A stretch of 64,000 nucleotides of DNA from Membranipora membranacea (taxonomy: Eukaryota > Bryozoa > Gymnolaemata > Cheilostomatida > Membraniporidae). Of the stretch, positions 1-12,284 are shown piece by piece. The DNA is taken from positions 2,978,001 to 3,042,000 of the forward strand of contig OU612068.1 of NCBI GenBank assembly GCA_914767715.1. The letters are read 5' to 3'. The notes under the pieces are model-generated. The model was not told where the DNA came from. It saw nothing but the letters and a program-made list of their open reading frames with translations, and ran no database searches. Position numbers and translations under genes: made by a program. Within the stretch, counting starts at the first letter, position 1. Every line of letters starts with the position of its first letter.

Positions 1-1140
1 GCAGCGCTCAATGAGAGAATGGCTGAACTTAGTAAGAGTGATGAAACGTGGGCACGGAAAGAAAAAAACAGACTTGCATCCAAGTAAGTAAACCATTAAA
101 CTGATGTACATTATATAGTGTGGGTTTGCACTTCCCACAATGCAACACAACACAATCTTGGATTCCCAGTCAGATTATGGGGATTTCCTAATGGTCTCTA
201 GATCAGATTGAAATTGTCGTTGGGAATGTGGTTTGCTCTATTGTCTGTTAAAGTGTGACCAGTTTATGATCAGAACAAGGCTGTTTTCATGAGTAAATTT
301 CTTGGCTGTATTTTCTGTGAATGAACATAGATAAATTGAGTTAAAATTCAATTATCAGTTTGGGGCTTTCAATCAATGTCTTCCTACATCCTCCAAATGG
401 AGATTAGTTTTGATAAGTAATTGGCTGCTTGCCAGCATTTGTGTTCGGAAATCCAAAAGTGTTCTATTTCTACTCACTTGTTTATGTCTCAGCTGACAAA
501 GTTATGACTGGTTGCTAAATGCCTTGATTATGTTATGCGACACTGACAGATAACAAATTTGGCCAGGACTGTATCGTATGTGTTTTTTTTGCAATGCAGT
601 TCACTATTTTGTCTGAGTGTTGTGTCTCATTCTATAATTTTGATTTTACAGAGTATGTAGACTAAAGAAAAAGGCTAACAATGAAGCTAACAAACTGAAA
701 TATGCACATCTCAAGCGCGAACAAGGTATGTTATTTTTTTTAAGAAAGATGTTTGAATGCTTTAGATATATTTATACAATGTTATAGTATTGCTCACCAA
801 AGTTTTCTCTAGTTCTGCACGCCCCTCATATCCGAATGTTTTTAGGCGTACAATCAAACATATTTGTGGAGTACCGTCAAGATGGATCAGCATTATCAAA
901 GTTTAATCCAAAAAATAATTGTATTGTTACAATGAAATACCTTTTATGATTACAGCTGAGCTCAATCTAGTATTATCACGAGTGAAGAAACTGATGTCCA
1001 CCGTTGATCATTCAGCTTCATGCAGCGGGTTGACAGGGATGGTCAAGTCACTTGTATCTAAAGAGTACAAGACGCGGGCTGCCGGGCGTACCTCCCAACT
1101 TGTTGACGAAATCATCGCAAAAGTTAGAACGAGTCAGTAA
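1..1140 (+). CDS. CREBRF: CREBRF/REPTOR-like bZIP factor, 3' part (three exons, 5' end outside window)
   Basis: Exons 1-83, 652-725 and 956-1140 join in one frame (342 nt, 113 residues plus stop) with GT-AG junctions. The joined protein starts with an acidic/polar stretch, then a basic region RKEKNRLASKVCRLKKK followed by a leucine-spaced helix, then a conserved tail ending GRTSQLVDEIIAKVRTSQ. The basic region and the tail match the C-terminal bZIP of CREB3 regulatory factor, whose Drosophila orthologue is REPTOR. In those animals it is a nuclear, TORC1-controlled stress and starvation transcription factor. The bZIP is here split over three exons. The N-terminal activation region lies before position 1. 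Family assignment is from motif recognition; a CREBL2-like or other bZIP is less likely because of the conserved tail. Confidence 0.82.
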
Positions 1141-2148
1141 TTATAGATTTAGTTTTTGGTGCCTTACCAAGTGATATCATAGACTTTTTTGATACAATCA
1201 CGCGACACATTTTATAAAAGTTGTCGACACATTTTCATTTCACAATGCAACAAGTCGTCCAGATGTTTTACATGCAATATACAGATATTCCATATTCTTT
1301 GCTCACAGATTCTATGCACGGTATTTTTGTCAACAGTGCTCTTATTTTTATGCAAAAATCTCTAAAACTGTGCTCTTATCATGTTCTATATATTACACTA
1401 AATTATAAACTACCATAATGAATTATAATACTTATTATATTTTTGTAAGGTGCAACCCTGTCTCTACTTTTTACATATATGTTATGTATTTATCAATCAT
1501 ATGAATTTTCAATTGCCAGGTCAGGTGAGACTTGAAACAATGTGCATGTATTATCATCTCCGGTGTTTCAGCCTAATTTGGAATAGTCATTTTATTTTTT
1601 GCAAATAAAGTATTGCTATCCAAATAACTTATTTACTGACTTATTACACCGGCCTCGCCGGCTCTGACTCATTTCTGTCATACAAATTTACTCCTTTGCA
1701 TGAGATTTCTCCAGACCTTCATTGTGTCAGCCTCTGTTTACAAGTACACAGTCTCAACTTCCCTGAACTAAATCTCCTCAATAGATGTTTACGTGCAGCA
1801 TTTACATGCAACATAAAAACTTGTGCATATAGCGTCACTGACCCAGGTATTGTGTTTACTAACATGACCTAGTTTATCACCTGATCAATCTTAGTCTACT
1901 TCCTTTTCAATGGTCACAAAACTAATTAGGTCATGCCTTGTAAGGGTTGTTTACCAGACCTTATCATGCATGCGAACAGTGCGCTGCAGCTCACAAAAAA
2001 AACAGCAGCTGACAATAATATTGACTTGCATAGAAAATCAAACAAATGAAGTTTCCTTATTGAACCTGATCAGTTTGAACTCCTTGCTGAGTCAAATATA
2101 TAGAAACAGTGTATTATGATGACACATTGCATCCATTTCTGCAAACAG
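1079..2148 (+). repeat. Source copy of a direct segmental duplication (CREBRF 3' end)
   Basis: This segment covers the last codons of the CREBRF-like gene, its 3' UTR and about 500 bp beyond. It is collinear with 2880-3724. Shared blocks include the terminal coding bases, CCTAATTTGGAATAG, the AATAAA region, TTTACTGAC/TATTACAC, GGTCATGCCTTGTA, and the terminal ATAGAA(A/G)CAGTGTATTAT. The second copy is about 225 bp shorter because of internal deletions. Confidence 0.8.
1604..1609 (+). terminator. Likely poly(A) signal of the CREBRF-like gene
   Basis: AATAAA lies about 465 bp after the stop codon, in AT-rich DNA and on the right strand. The same segment, with its AATAAA, recurs in the downstream duplicate near 3195. 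Confidence 0.5.
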
Positions 2149-2879
2149 CATTCAGGCTAACTTCATGCTAATCCTATATTGAGCAGCGCACAGTGAGGTA
2201 ATCGACTATGGGTTTGATTGCCAAAACGTGAGATCTTATAACATTTGAGCCAAGTAAGATGGAAGTGGAATGTTTGGAATTGGAATTGGAATTGCATATA
2301 TTTGAAAAAAAGCTAGTGCCCAAGTAACTAGCCTGCTATCATGGGCAATTTTCGAATTTGAGGAGCTCCATGAGTCATAAAGTGGCAAGGGTGTCACAAT
2401 GAGCATGGAATGAATATTAGCATTGACAAAGTGGTTGATGTAAATCAGTGGATAGGGTTTCTCATACAAGATTTCACGCTAGCCCTTGTAAGTGAGTTAT
2501 CCTCCTAGGAATAAGGGAAAGTTACATTGGTTCCACCGCAGGGGTGTTTGCTTAATCTGTCAACCAACCATCTAGCAAGGTTCATGTTAAACTTTTTAAC
2601 TGGAGTCACATCAATCTAAATTTTTTTGAATCAAGTCTCGTTGATGCTTCCCTAGCAACTATGTCATGATACTAGTAGTCCCAACATATTTACTGAGATA
2701 CCTCAATATTTTTACTGATCTGATTGTAATTAATTCAAAAATACCAGTATAACCAAATTTTTCTGCAGTTGTTCTGCAATTAAATATAATCAAGTGTGAT
2801 CAACAAAACTTGATCTGCAGCAGATATATGCATGCAGCTTGTATGTTCCGAAAAATCAAACTCTCTATACTATACGAAG
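2149..2879. other. Spacer between the duplicated segments; nothing recognised
   Basis: AT-rich unique-looking sequence with a short (GGAATT)n-like run near 2273. No supportable exon on either strand. Confidence 0.6.
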
Positions 2880-3724
2880 CGGCTAGGGTACCTCCAAATT
2901 TGTTGATGAGACCATTGTAAAGGTTGGAACAAGCAATAAGAGGGAATTAATTGGAATAAGTCAGTAATGATTATTGCAGACTTAGCAAGAGTCAGCAATG
3001 GATTTAACAAGGTAGAAGTTTTTAAAGTCATACTACTTTTGAACAAAACAAGTAGAAGCGAACCATGTTTTATTTTTTTTTTATTTTCACGAGCTGGCCA
3101 GGCCATGTGTGACACACTGTTCATATATCATCATCTCAGGTGTTTCATCCTAATTTGGAATAGCTTTCATTCGTTTATTTGTTAAAGACTGTAAATAAAA
3201 ATATTGCAGCCTACACGACCTGTTTACTGACATATTACACACGGGTCCGCCGACCTTGACTCATTTCAAACTTCAAATTTACGCATTGATGTGAGAATTC
3301 CCCAGACCATCATTGTTCACAATTTGTACACAACTTGGAAACTTCCATGAACTAAATCTCAATAATAGATGTTTACACACCTGTGTATTTACATTCAATA
3401 TAAAAATGCATTCATTGCGCTCCATTGATCAAAATCCTCTGTTTACTAACATGACCTATTTTATTATTATATCAACTGTACTTCCTTCTCATTGGTCGCA
3501 GTAATTGGGTCATGCCTTGTATGGGCTGTTTACCACACCATATCATGCATGCAAACAGTGAGCTGCAGCTTGGAGTAAACAGCGATTTGGAAAAGATATT
3601 GATTTATAGAGAAAATCAAACGATGAAAGTTTCCTTGTTGCACCTGAGCAGTTTGAACTCCTTGCTGAGTCACATATATAGAAGCAGTGTATTATAAGAG
3701 ATGACACATGCGTCTATTTCTGCA
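2880..3724 (+). pseudogene. Decayed duplicate of the CREBRF terminal exon and 3' flank
   Basis: Bases 2885-2940 read GTSKFVDETIVKVGTSN, clearly the diverged end of the gene's last exon (RTSQLVDEIIAKVRTSQ in the source). The stop codon has been replaced and the frame runs to a later TAA in GISQ. No other part of the gene precedes it. The remainder to 3724 is the duplicated 3' UTR and flank. Without the bZIP exons it cannot code for the factor. Confidence 0.75.
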
Positions 3725-4099
3725 GTGTAAGCAATGAACTCCGTTCATTGGTGGAAACGTATATGCTTACCTCATGCTTTTTCTATATACCCTCTCACTG
3801 TCCATGTATTTTTGTGCATTGTATATTCCATTGTGAGGGCATTGACTATTGTATGGAATGATTGGATTTCTACTACTATCACTGAAAATTGAGGAAGAGT
3901 AAAATATAGCTAAAATCATTGTTAACATTGGCAAATAAAAACAGTAAGAAGCAAAGAAAAAAAAACGTTCAATGTACAATGGTGATCTTGGTTTAGAAAG
4001 AAGAACGAGTAAGTTTAGAGTATAACAGCTGCTATGTAATTTCACCAAATACAATAAGGTGTTACCTCCACATTTTAGTAATGTAACAATGGTCTAGTT

Positions 4100-4533
4100 C
4101 AGGGGTGCCCAACCTTTTCTCTCACATGAGCCATTTAAAAAATCAATCAAACCAAATGAGCTGACCACAACATGGAAACAGTCAGCGATATATATGTATC
4201 ATATTCATTATTCATTCATGTATAAGCACAGGCAAGAATACCAAAGCATAGTCATTGTGTGAAATCTTGCGCGTAGCGCGAAAAAAATTTTGAGGAAAAT
4301 TTAGGTTGGCAAGTCTGCAAGAAGACAACTCTAAACACATATGTACAATGCAGGCACCCAGTACAATGAACTTGTATACACTATACATACATTTAATGTA
4401 CATTGTACATGCATGAATTGAATGCATGAAATTCGCGCCAAAAAGCGCGTGAAATTTGCAAATATTAAAATGAGCCACCCAAAAAGTCAAAATGAGCCGA
4501 GGTGGCTCATGAGCCATAGGTTGGGCACCCCTG
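4100..4533. mobile_element. Non-autonomous hAT-type MITE with 8-bp target duplication
   Basis: The element begins CAGGGGTGCCCAACC and ends with its reverse complement form GGTTGGGCACCCCTG. It is flanked by perfect 8-bp direct repeats GTCTAGTT at 4092-4099 and 4534-4541, the hallmark target duplication of hAT transposons. The ends match the widespread CAGGGGTxxCCAACC hAT terminus. The 434-bp interior has no transposase, but contains sub-terminal ATGAGCC motifs in opposite orientations and a TGCGCGTAGCGCG hairpin near 4267. Confidence 0.9.
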
Positions 4534-4942
4534 GTCTAGTTCCTATATAGTTGTCTGACTTGGCCTATGTAAACCAAAGAACCAAACCCATGTAGCCAAT
4601 TCTTACAACTTCGAGAGGAGTAGGCATTGCATAAAATGTCAGCCAGCCTTTAATGATGATCGGAAAGGTGAGTTGGGGGAAGCTATGAAACTGTTTTGTT
4701 GCAATTTATCAATTGATCGCCTTCCCGAGGGCTGGCGGCAGGCTAATTCCAGGGTCACAGTAGAATTGTGTATCTGCCATTTTTAAGTGTCTACTGAATT
4801 TTGCACCTGTATAAGGTCAACGAATAGCTAATTATCAAAATATTTGAGAACAAAACAAAAAAGACTGACTGGCTGACGTACTCTGTTCAGGAGTTTGACC
4901 TTGAGACAATGTCTCAAACCTATTGCTGTTATCTAGAACAAA

Positions 4943-5039
4943 ATTGTTTCCTCTTTGGTGGCGGAGGAATCAAGCAGGAATGATGCAAAAGCCGAGTATT
5001 GAGGCGCCGTTCATTCTTCCGCCACCACTGAGGAAACAA
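4943..5039. repeat. Inverted repeat upstream of SH2B
   Basis: Arms of about 30 bp built around TTGTTTCCTC...GGTGGCGGAGGAAT and its near-complement ATTCTTCCGCCACCACTGAGGAAAC face each other across about 35 bp. It could fold into a hairpin in DNA or RNA. It lies about 330 bp before the SH2B start codon, so it may be in the promoter or 5' UTR, or be a small MITE. Confidence 0.65.
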
Positions 5040-5367
5040 ACTATCTTAATCTGAATTATTTTATGTTTTGTTCTTAGTTGTCTTACCAGTACAAAAAAGA
5101 AGGCAACTCCTTGTAATCATGAAAAGAAAAACTTGTATATGCAAAGAGTTGTGTGCACATTTTAGTTTGGCGTGAGATTAGAAAACTTCTACATCCGGTT
5201 ACACATGCGCAAATGCCCAAAACAACAAAGTGAAATTCAGACTTTTTTGATCTGGTGACACTCTCTAGCACTGTGTTGACTCTCACCCGGCTTTCCGTGC
5301 TCACACTTGACTATCAAATCTCTGGACACAGCAAAACACATTCATCACATGTCCTAGGCTATGTGTT

Positions 5368-8300
5368 ATGGCATCCAGAGGGCATTATGTTAACGGACAT
5401 GCTGAAACACTTCACTGGACTGACTTTTGTGAGGAGCAGGCTGCTATTGCTGCATCTGATTTCTACAGACACTTCCGCAATTACCTCCATGATCATGCTG
5501 ACCTGAGCACTGGAGATGCTCCAACTACGTTTCTTGGCGTGTTCCTGGACAATTTTCAAAGGGACTTTTACCAGTGTATTGAAAGAGGACAGCCAGTAAG
5601 GGACCATTGCAGGGGTTTTGAATCTGTTGAAAGTTTTTCTCAGGATAGAAGCTCACCTAACTCTTCAGGTGAACAAGAGACTCAAAAACAGTCTAGAGCT
5701 AGGTCATTTCTACGGAGACTATCATTTCGCAAAAAGGCAAGAAGCAAAGAGAATAAGGAAGGGTCAGGCGATGAAGAACAGCGTTCCAAGTCGAAACAAA
5801 AAAACAGTATAAAAAAAGAGGGCATAGTCTATCGACTTGCTGAAAACGCGCCTAGTGGCCCACATAAATGGGAAAAGGGTCGTCTTGTTTTAGTCAACAA
5901 CCCGTCGGGTTACTTGTTGGAATTCTACTCGCCTCCGAAGGTCAGTAGTACAATTCATGTAGGCTAAGATGTCAAATTGTATGATTGAGGACACAAGAAG
6001 GGTGAAAATCCGAGCTGTTTATCTGTAACCAAATGTAATGTGTGCCCATCAAGTGTCTCTTTTTTGTTCATAATAACTGTATACGCGTGGCTGAGTTCGA
6101 CAATAAACAGTGTTGTGTCATAATGGAATTGATACCTGACTGCAACTGATTGTGACAATAATTTCTGGTTAATGTTTCTCCTTTCAGAATCCGAAGCCAA
6201 AGGCTGGTTTATACTGTTCTCTGTTAAACAAATGCAGAGAAACCACCGCATTAGAAATGCCGGATCGTGAGCATACGTTTGTCCTCAAGGTAAGTAGGCC
6301 AAATTGTGGGAATGGTCATCATCTGACCAAGATAGTTACGTATGATTCAAGACTGAGTGTGTAGGCTGTAGACTACCTGTGTCCATTTAGGCATTGCCTC
6401 ACTCCCGGGTTCCTGCTACTGAAAAAGCATTTGTTCAGTGCGAAAGCTTAGTCAATATCATATGCTCAGCACAATGCATGCTTCTACTTTGAGGCTACGC
6501 TATAAGAATTGTACACCAGGTGTACACTAATGTACAGTGTATTGGTAATTTCCGATACCTCTTTTCATGTCCTAACTTAAAGCATGGGCTATGTCCCATC
6601 AACGAAAACATTATACTTAATACTACGCATATAAAAAATGTTGAAACTAGCACCAAGTATGTTCTACCATATATCTTAAACTGCATCTTGTCTCTTCAGC
6701 TTTTAGAGAATGCTTTATACAAAATGCACAACGATAGGCTGTGATAAGAAATATCACTCTTGAACTAGAAGTATGTGTGCTTAGTATACCGAGCATACTG
6801 CAGTGGCATTATACTATGTTCATTTAGTTGAGGTCCTACATCATTTACATGATGCCATTGAATTCACGCTGGATCTGATTTCAAAATGTATTCATTTCAA
6901 ATATCTCATTGAGTCTCCAGTTGATTCAGTATAACAAAGGAGGACAAAGATTTGCTAAAAGGTTTATTTGAGATGATTGATTGGGTGACAAAAGCACATT
7001 CCTTGGAGAATTTGTTCTCAAAAAATGATTTGCCCACAATCTAGGCCTACTGAAGATCACTTGTTTTGGTACAAGTATTAATGCATAGCCACCTCTATGC
7101 AGAGACAAACCTGTGCAGTTCATAATACCTCACGAGAAACAAAGTGGCACTACTATGAGATATTGTATATTGAGATAATTGAATGCCATTATTATGTATT
7201 TGATTCTCTCAATTTATCATTTATCATTTCAATGTCCTGATCAGCCAATATTGTGCTCAAATCCTGAAAATAGTTAAAGTTATAGTTTAGAAATTAAATC
7301 CACTTAGACCTCATATAGAAACATGTTATTCCATCCGGATGTTGATACAAATTTTCCATTCATACACTGTTGTCTGAAAGGGAAGCCGATTGCGATGTTA
7401 AGGTTATTTACATCAGGTTTTATTTTGGGAATTTGGTCTTACAGTAATCTGATTTTTGAGTTTTCTGTGTAGGCCCTATGTAGGCCTGGCCTGCATAATA
7501 ATTTTTTTGGCTTTGAAGGAAAATCTTGTTGCTTATTGTTTCAAATTTGTGTTTTTCTTGTAGGCATCAAACACCCATGATTATGTATTTGAGGCGAATA
7601 ATGCAGCTGATTTGAGGAGTTGGCTCGGACACATACGGCAATGTATGCCTGAGGAGGCTGTCGACAGTAGTTCAAGGTATGGGTATGCTAGTAAAACGAT
7701 AATCAGATAAGGAGCACACATGACACTCCTCGTAGTATCTCTGCCGTGATGGTCTATCACTCTAAATATCTAGGCCTGTAGATAGTCCACTGGTGTTACC
7801 ACACCCACCAATCACACCAGCTGTATCAATGTGTAGGTGCTAGACGACCACCAGGTAGCCAATCAGTCAGATCTTAAACAGAACAGCACTAAGGGATGGG
7901 AGGTTTGAAAACTATGCCAGAACTAGGAAATTGTCGATGACATTGTCATAGGATAGAATACATCCATCTCTAATGATCTCCGTGCTTTTTCTGACTCCAA
8001 TGATCTTACATCTGAGTTTTGCTGGAATAAGACATATACTTAGATATAATTATTTTATTATTTGCTTGAATCTGTCAGACTCTGTTGTTGTTTTTACCAT
8101 TATTGATGGTTTAAAGGTACAATCAACAGCACCAACTAATCTATAAAATCTGTATTTATGGACCGTGAATCACATATTACAATGTTGGATTAAAAGGGAT
8201 TTGATTTTGAATTCAATCTCCCTCTTTCCTGTGCGTTCCTCACAACCCAAGTAGTAGACCTATGGATAAGTAGTAGGTATTGATCTCGAGATGTTGTTAC

Positions 8301-11300
8301 TATTTACAGGCCACATTCTGAGGGTAGTACTCGGCTTATGGAGCAGCATGGTGACATACTGGCCTCCTTTTCTAGCTCTACTAATGGAGGACATATAGGG
8401 CAGGCATATACTGGCTATGGTGGGGAGAGAAATGGACCGCCACCAGAAATACCTCCGAGGTCACCTGCCAGGGCCGGATATCCTCTCTCCCCCAACTCTG
8501 TGCCAGCTCCTATCCACCCTCCTGATAACGGGGCAGTGCAAGGTAAGAGAGCGTCCATGCCCTATCATTCAACCAAATATTTACCTTTCTAATAAGGTTT
8601 TGATGTTCATACTGTGAGGTGGTGAGCGCACTCCTTGGCAGAGGGAATCCATTTCTATGGCTGCAACAAAATCTTATTTCAAACAGTAGCATGAATCCAA
8701 CATCTATAATCTGGATATCTTAGGAACTTTTACTTCTTCCCACCAGTAATGTTGACTAGTCAACTTCAGATAAATATGTATCAGTCAATCTGATTCATTC
8801 GTTTACCGTTTTCTGATTCTATGTGATTCAAATATAAACAATTAACTAGAATTAGAGACCAAAGTAGTCAGTTTAGTTTTTAATGAATCCACCTTCCATC
8901 TCCTCATGATCTTACTCATTGCGATGTAGCCGGTCTAACGTATGTCGACATCCCTCACTTTTAGTAGGCCTATTCATAAAAGATCTAGGGAGGTCATAGG
9001 TATGATAAGGTTTGGTATTGTTTATGAGCCTGTGGTACTATATAACCAGTGTATTACCCCGTAGCCATACAATATCTGCTCTACTTATACTATGGCAGTG
9101 ATATCAAATAATACCTTGTCAATGAACACATCAAAACTGCAGTGACCTGCAATGATTTTAAACCCCTAAGTCGTCAAGCCTCACAGGGATAATTATAGAA
9201 TCACTGAGTCTTTGAGAAGTGATTAACATTCCATCCAAAGAAAGGTGCATGAGGTATAGTCGGGTTAGTGACTATTAAATGTGACTTGAGTCTATGTCAC
9301 ATTTTTTGATATTGACCACAAATCAATTATTTTTGGTCCCTGCTTACTTTTAAATATATCTGTCATTTTCATCCAGCAGTTTACTCATTTAGTGGTTGCA
9401 AAATTATGTTTGAAATCTGTTATGTTAGGCATTCTCCAATAATTATAGTATACTCCGGTTGGTCATTCAATCATCATCAACTTGAATGTTGAAGGGTTTG
9501 CAACACTGCTATGCTGTGTAATTATGTACTTGGCCAGTACTAACATTACACAGGTAAATTAATGATCAGGTTCTGAAAGTAGTGGAAACCATACGAGGTA
9601 ATCACTGCTTGCGAGTGTCCACTCTTCTCTCGCTCCTCGCCTTGCTGCTTAACAGCATGCAATCCACCCGGTCCACATGTCCATGATGTGTCACTTTTAC
9701 TAAAGTATGTCACTCAATTCACTGAGGCATTGACTGTCACAAAGACCATTCTTGGGTTCACTTTTTGAATGAATGGCAGCGACTATCCTGTACTTACTCT
9801 CTGTAAGGAGAAGTTACAGTTAGTTGTATTCTAGTTATTGTACTATAGCACAATCAGGTACACTGTGTACAGCTTGGTTAACTTGCTGTTGTTTGCCACT
9901 CCCACCATTTGGCATTGGATTAGAATTGTTGAAATACCATTACAGGATGTTTATAACTTGAGTTTATAATCAGAATCTGCTTATAAACTATGAAAGCAAC
10001 GGTAGTTGAAATAGTACACTATTTATACTGATAAAAATAGCGTCTGCTGTACCGTGTTGGGAAATTAGGGATCATATCTTTAACTTCCCAACATGCCACA
10101 GTAGACGTTACTTTAATCAGTATAAATAGTGTACTGTTGTGGCCGGTGTTGCTTTCGTGGTTATCATTTTGTGTTAGTTTGTCGTCTCCGTAATAGGACT
10201 CCTCAGGTCCGTGTTCAGCAATACAATTGATAAGGCAGAAGTTACTGAAAACTGTACGACCTCACCATCATATCACTACACATCACTACATATCAGTAAT
10301 GTTGTTGGTCATGTAAAAATAATTTTTTTCTGACCTGACCTTACATAATAAACTTGATGCAGCAATTTAGTGAATAACTTTACTATGTCTTCCTTGTGAA
10401 GTAACCACAGAAAGTACATTTCCAGCAACCTGAATACACCAGTAACCATAATGACCTAATAATCTTCATATTGACAGATATAAATCCTCGATCACCACAT
10501 TCATCATCTCATTAAAATGATCTCCATGTTTATGCAGTTATGGATCTGAATACTTTGGAGAACATAGAGTTATATCTGAACGAGTTTCCCTGGTTTCACG
10601 GCACTTTCTCCAGAATGGATGCCGCACACATGGTGCTACAACAAGGTCAGCAGGGACATGGATTCTTCTTAGTCAGGCAAAGCGAAACTCGCAAAGGAGA
10701 ATTTGTTCTGACATTTAACTTTCAAGGTCGGGCTAAGGTGAGTCTTCATTGCCGTACACTCTCATAGTATGTTAGCAGATATTCACTGAAATACGTAATA
10801 ACATTACATTCAGTGCACATCTGGTTGACTTCATGTGAATGAATATACACTGGTGTAGCCACTACAAACCCAACAATATTGACTTACACTTGAGGGAATG
10901 ACAAACTATTATCTTACTCTACAATCTAAAATACTGTTGAAGTGGCAGCCTTAGCACCTAGTGCAGTATAATATATATTGTGTTGCCTATCGCTTGTTGA
11001 TGGTTATGTTGATTTTGAAGTCTAGCCCTTTTTTTATGAAAAAATAATAGGTCTGCATTGTACATCGCCCTTCGTTTATCATTGCAGCATTTGAGAATGA
11101 CAATAAACAACGAAGGCCAGTGTAGAGTTCAGCATTTGTGGTTCCAAACTATATTTGACATGTTGGAGCATTTCCGTACACACCCCATACCCCTAGAGTC
11201 AGGGGGCTCCTCCGATGTGACTCTCACTGATTTTGTAATCAGAACCTCTAGCATCGACGGATATGCAACTAGTCATAATGGCAGTGTTCGAATGAGGACT

Positions 11301-11477
11301 GTAAGCTTACAACAGCTGAATAACATGGACACGTCAGGAGCGCCACCCGCACCCGGTCAGACTCGCTTAGAAAACACCAACACTAACAATATGGATGTAG
11401 AGTCCCAGGCTTCTAGCAATACTAACATATCCAGTGGCGTAGTACGGGCTCAGGGAAATCAGTACTCATATGTGTGA
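5368..11477 (+). CDS. SH2B: SH2B family adaptor protein (dimerisation, PH and SH2 domains), complete
   Basis: Six exons (5368-5940, 6188-6289, 7564-7676, 8310-8542, 10538-10737, 11088-11477) sum to 1611 nt: 536 residues plus stop, all junctions GT-AG and in phase. Residues ~15-75 hold the N-terminal dimerisation helix domain ([20 protein letters not shown]). Residues ~112-135 form a polybasic stretch with [11 protein letters not shown] domain spans ~151-262 ([34 protein letters not shown]). A Pro-rich linker follows at ~285-325. An SH2 domain starts at PWFHGTFSR (358) with the phosphotyrosine-binding Arg in FFLVRQSE (387) and ends near [11 protein letters not shown]. The C-terminus NQYSYV keeps the family's terminal tyrosine motif. 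SH2B adaptors bind activated insulin/JAK/RTK receptors at the membrane. The ATG at 5368 gives the best match to the family N-terminus; no earlier exon is needed. Confidence 0.93.
9982..10164. mobile_element. Foldback MITE-like palindrome in SH2B intron 4
   Basis: Two long arms, the left containing AGTACACTATTTATACTGAT and the right ATCAGTATAAATAGTGTACT, pair over about 75-80 bp each with few mismatches around a short centre near 10070. The outer part (CTATGAAAGCAAC versus GTTGCTTTCGTGG) extends the pairing. It is inside the intron preceding the SH2-domain exon, far from splice sites. Confidence 0.75.
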
Positions 11478-11514
11478 CATTGCTGGAAATTTGTTGCATT
11501 AATATGTATATAGA

Positions 11515-11615
11515 TGCTACTACTCATCCTCTAATATTAGCCCTGCTGCTACTATTACTACTACCACTACATTATATAGACAATACTCATTACTACTACT
11601 ACTACTACTACCACA
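11515..11615 (+). repeat. (CTA)n / (TAC)n imperfect trinucleotide repeat
   Basis: Runs of ACTACTACTACTACTAC interrupted by short unique sequence, immediately after the SH2B stop codon, probably in its 3' UTR. Confidence 0.85.
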
Positions 11616-12138
11616 TAAACCCTATAATGGGCCTGCACCACTAGCGCTCTTCTACTCTACCTGCTTATAAGCCCACATTGTATGCTATGTTATAAATGCT
11701 TATGCCAGTACATCTCACTGTATGCCGCTAATGAAGCAATTCTCCTCCATATAACACCCGGGTATGGTTACTGGTTTTTGTTCTTAATAGATAAATTTTT
11801 GAATTTTATCGCATTGGAGCAGGAATTGAAAGGAAACCCAGTGTGACATGAAGTTAAGATGGCAGCTGTTATGGGATTTTGGAAAAAAAATGTTTGCGGT
11901 GTTGTACCAACATGCCTGCCGTAAAAACAAAGCTTCGTCTGTCACAAAACTGGAAGTACTTTGTGCTGCTCTGATGTGCCCTGTGCTATCCTATACATGC
12001 ATGTTACTGATCTACCTTGGTACTATGGTGGTATGGTTAACTTTGCTTATATCCTGCGTATACAGATTGACTAGCACCAGTCAATAATAGCTCTAGAATA
12101 TCTTTGATCCAATCCAGATACAAACTGAGTTTGGAACA

Positions 12139-12152
12139 CCCCCCCCCCCCCC
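12139..12152 (+). repeat. Homopolymer C14
   Basis: Fourteen consecutive C residues, a likely site of sequencing or assembly length error. Confidence 0.9.
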
Positions 12153-12284
12153 TTTGTGACAGGTTTCCCAAACTTATTGCTTTGTGGGAAACGGCACAAC
12201 TCTGAAAACTGGAAAATAGGGTCAAGCTTGATCTAGGATAGACTTGGGTTTACAAATAATCGATGTAGTATGGGTACGGTCGTA

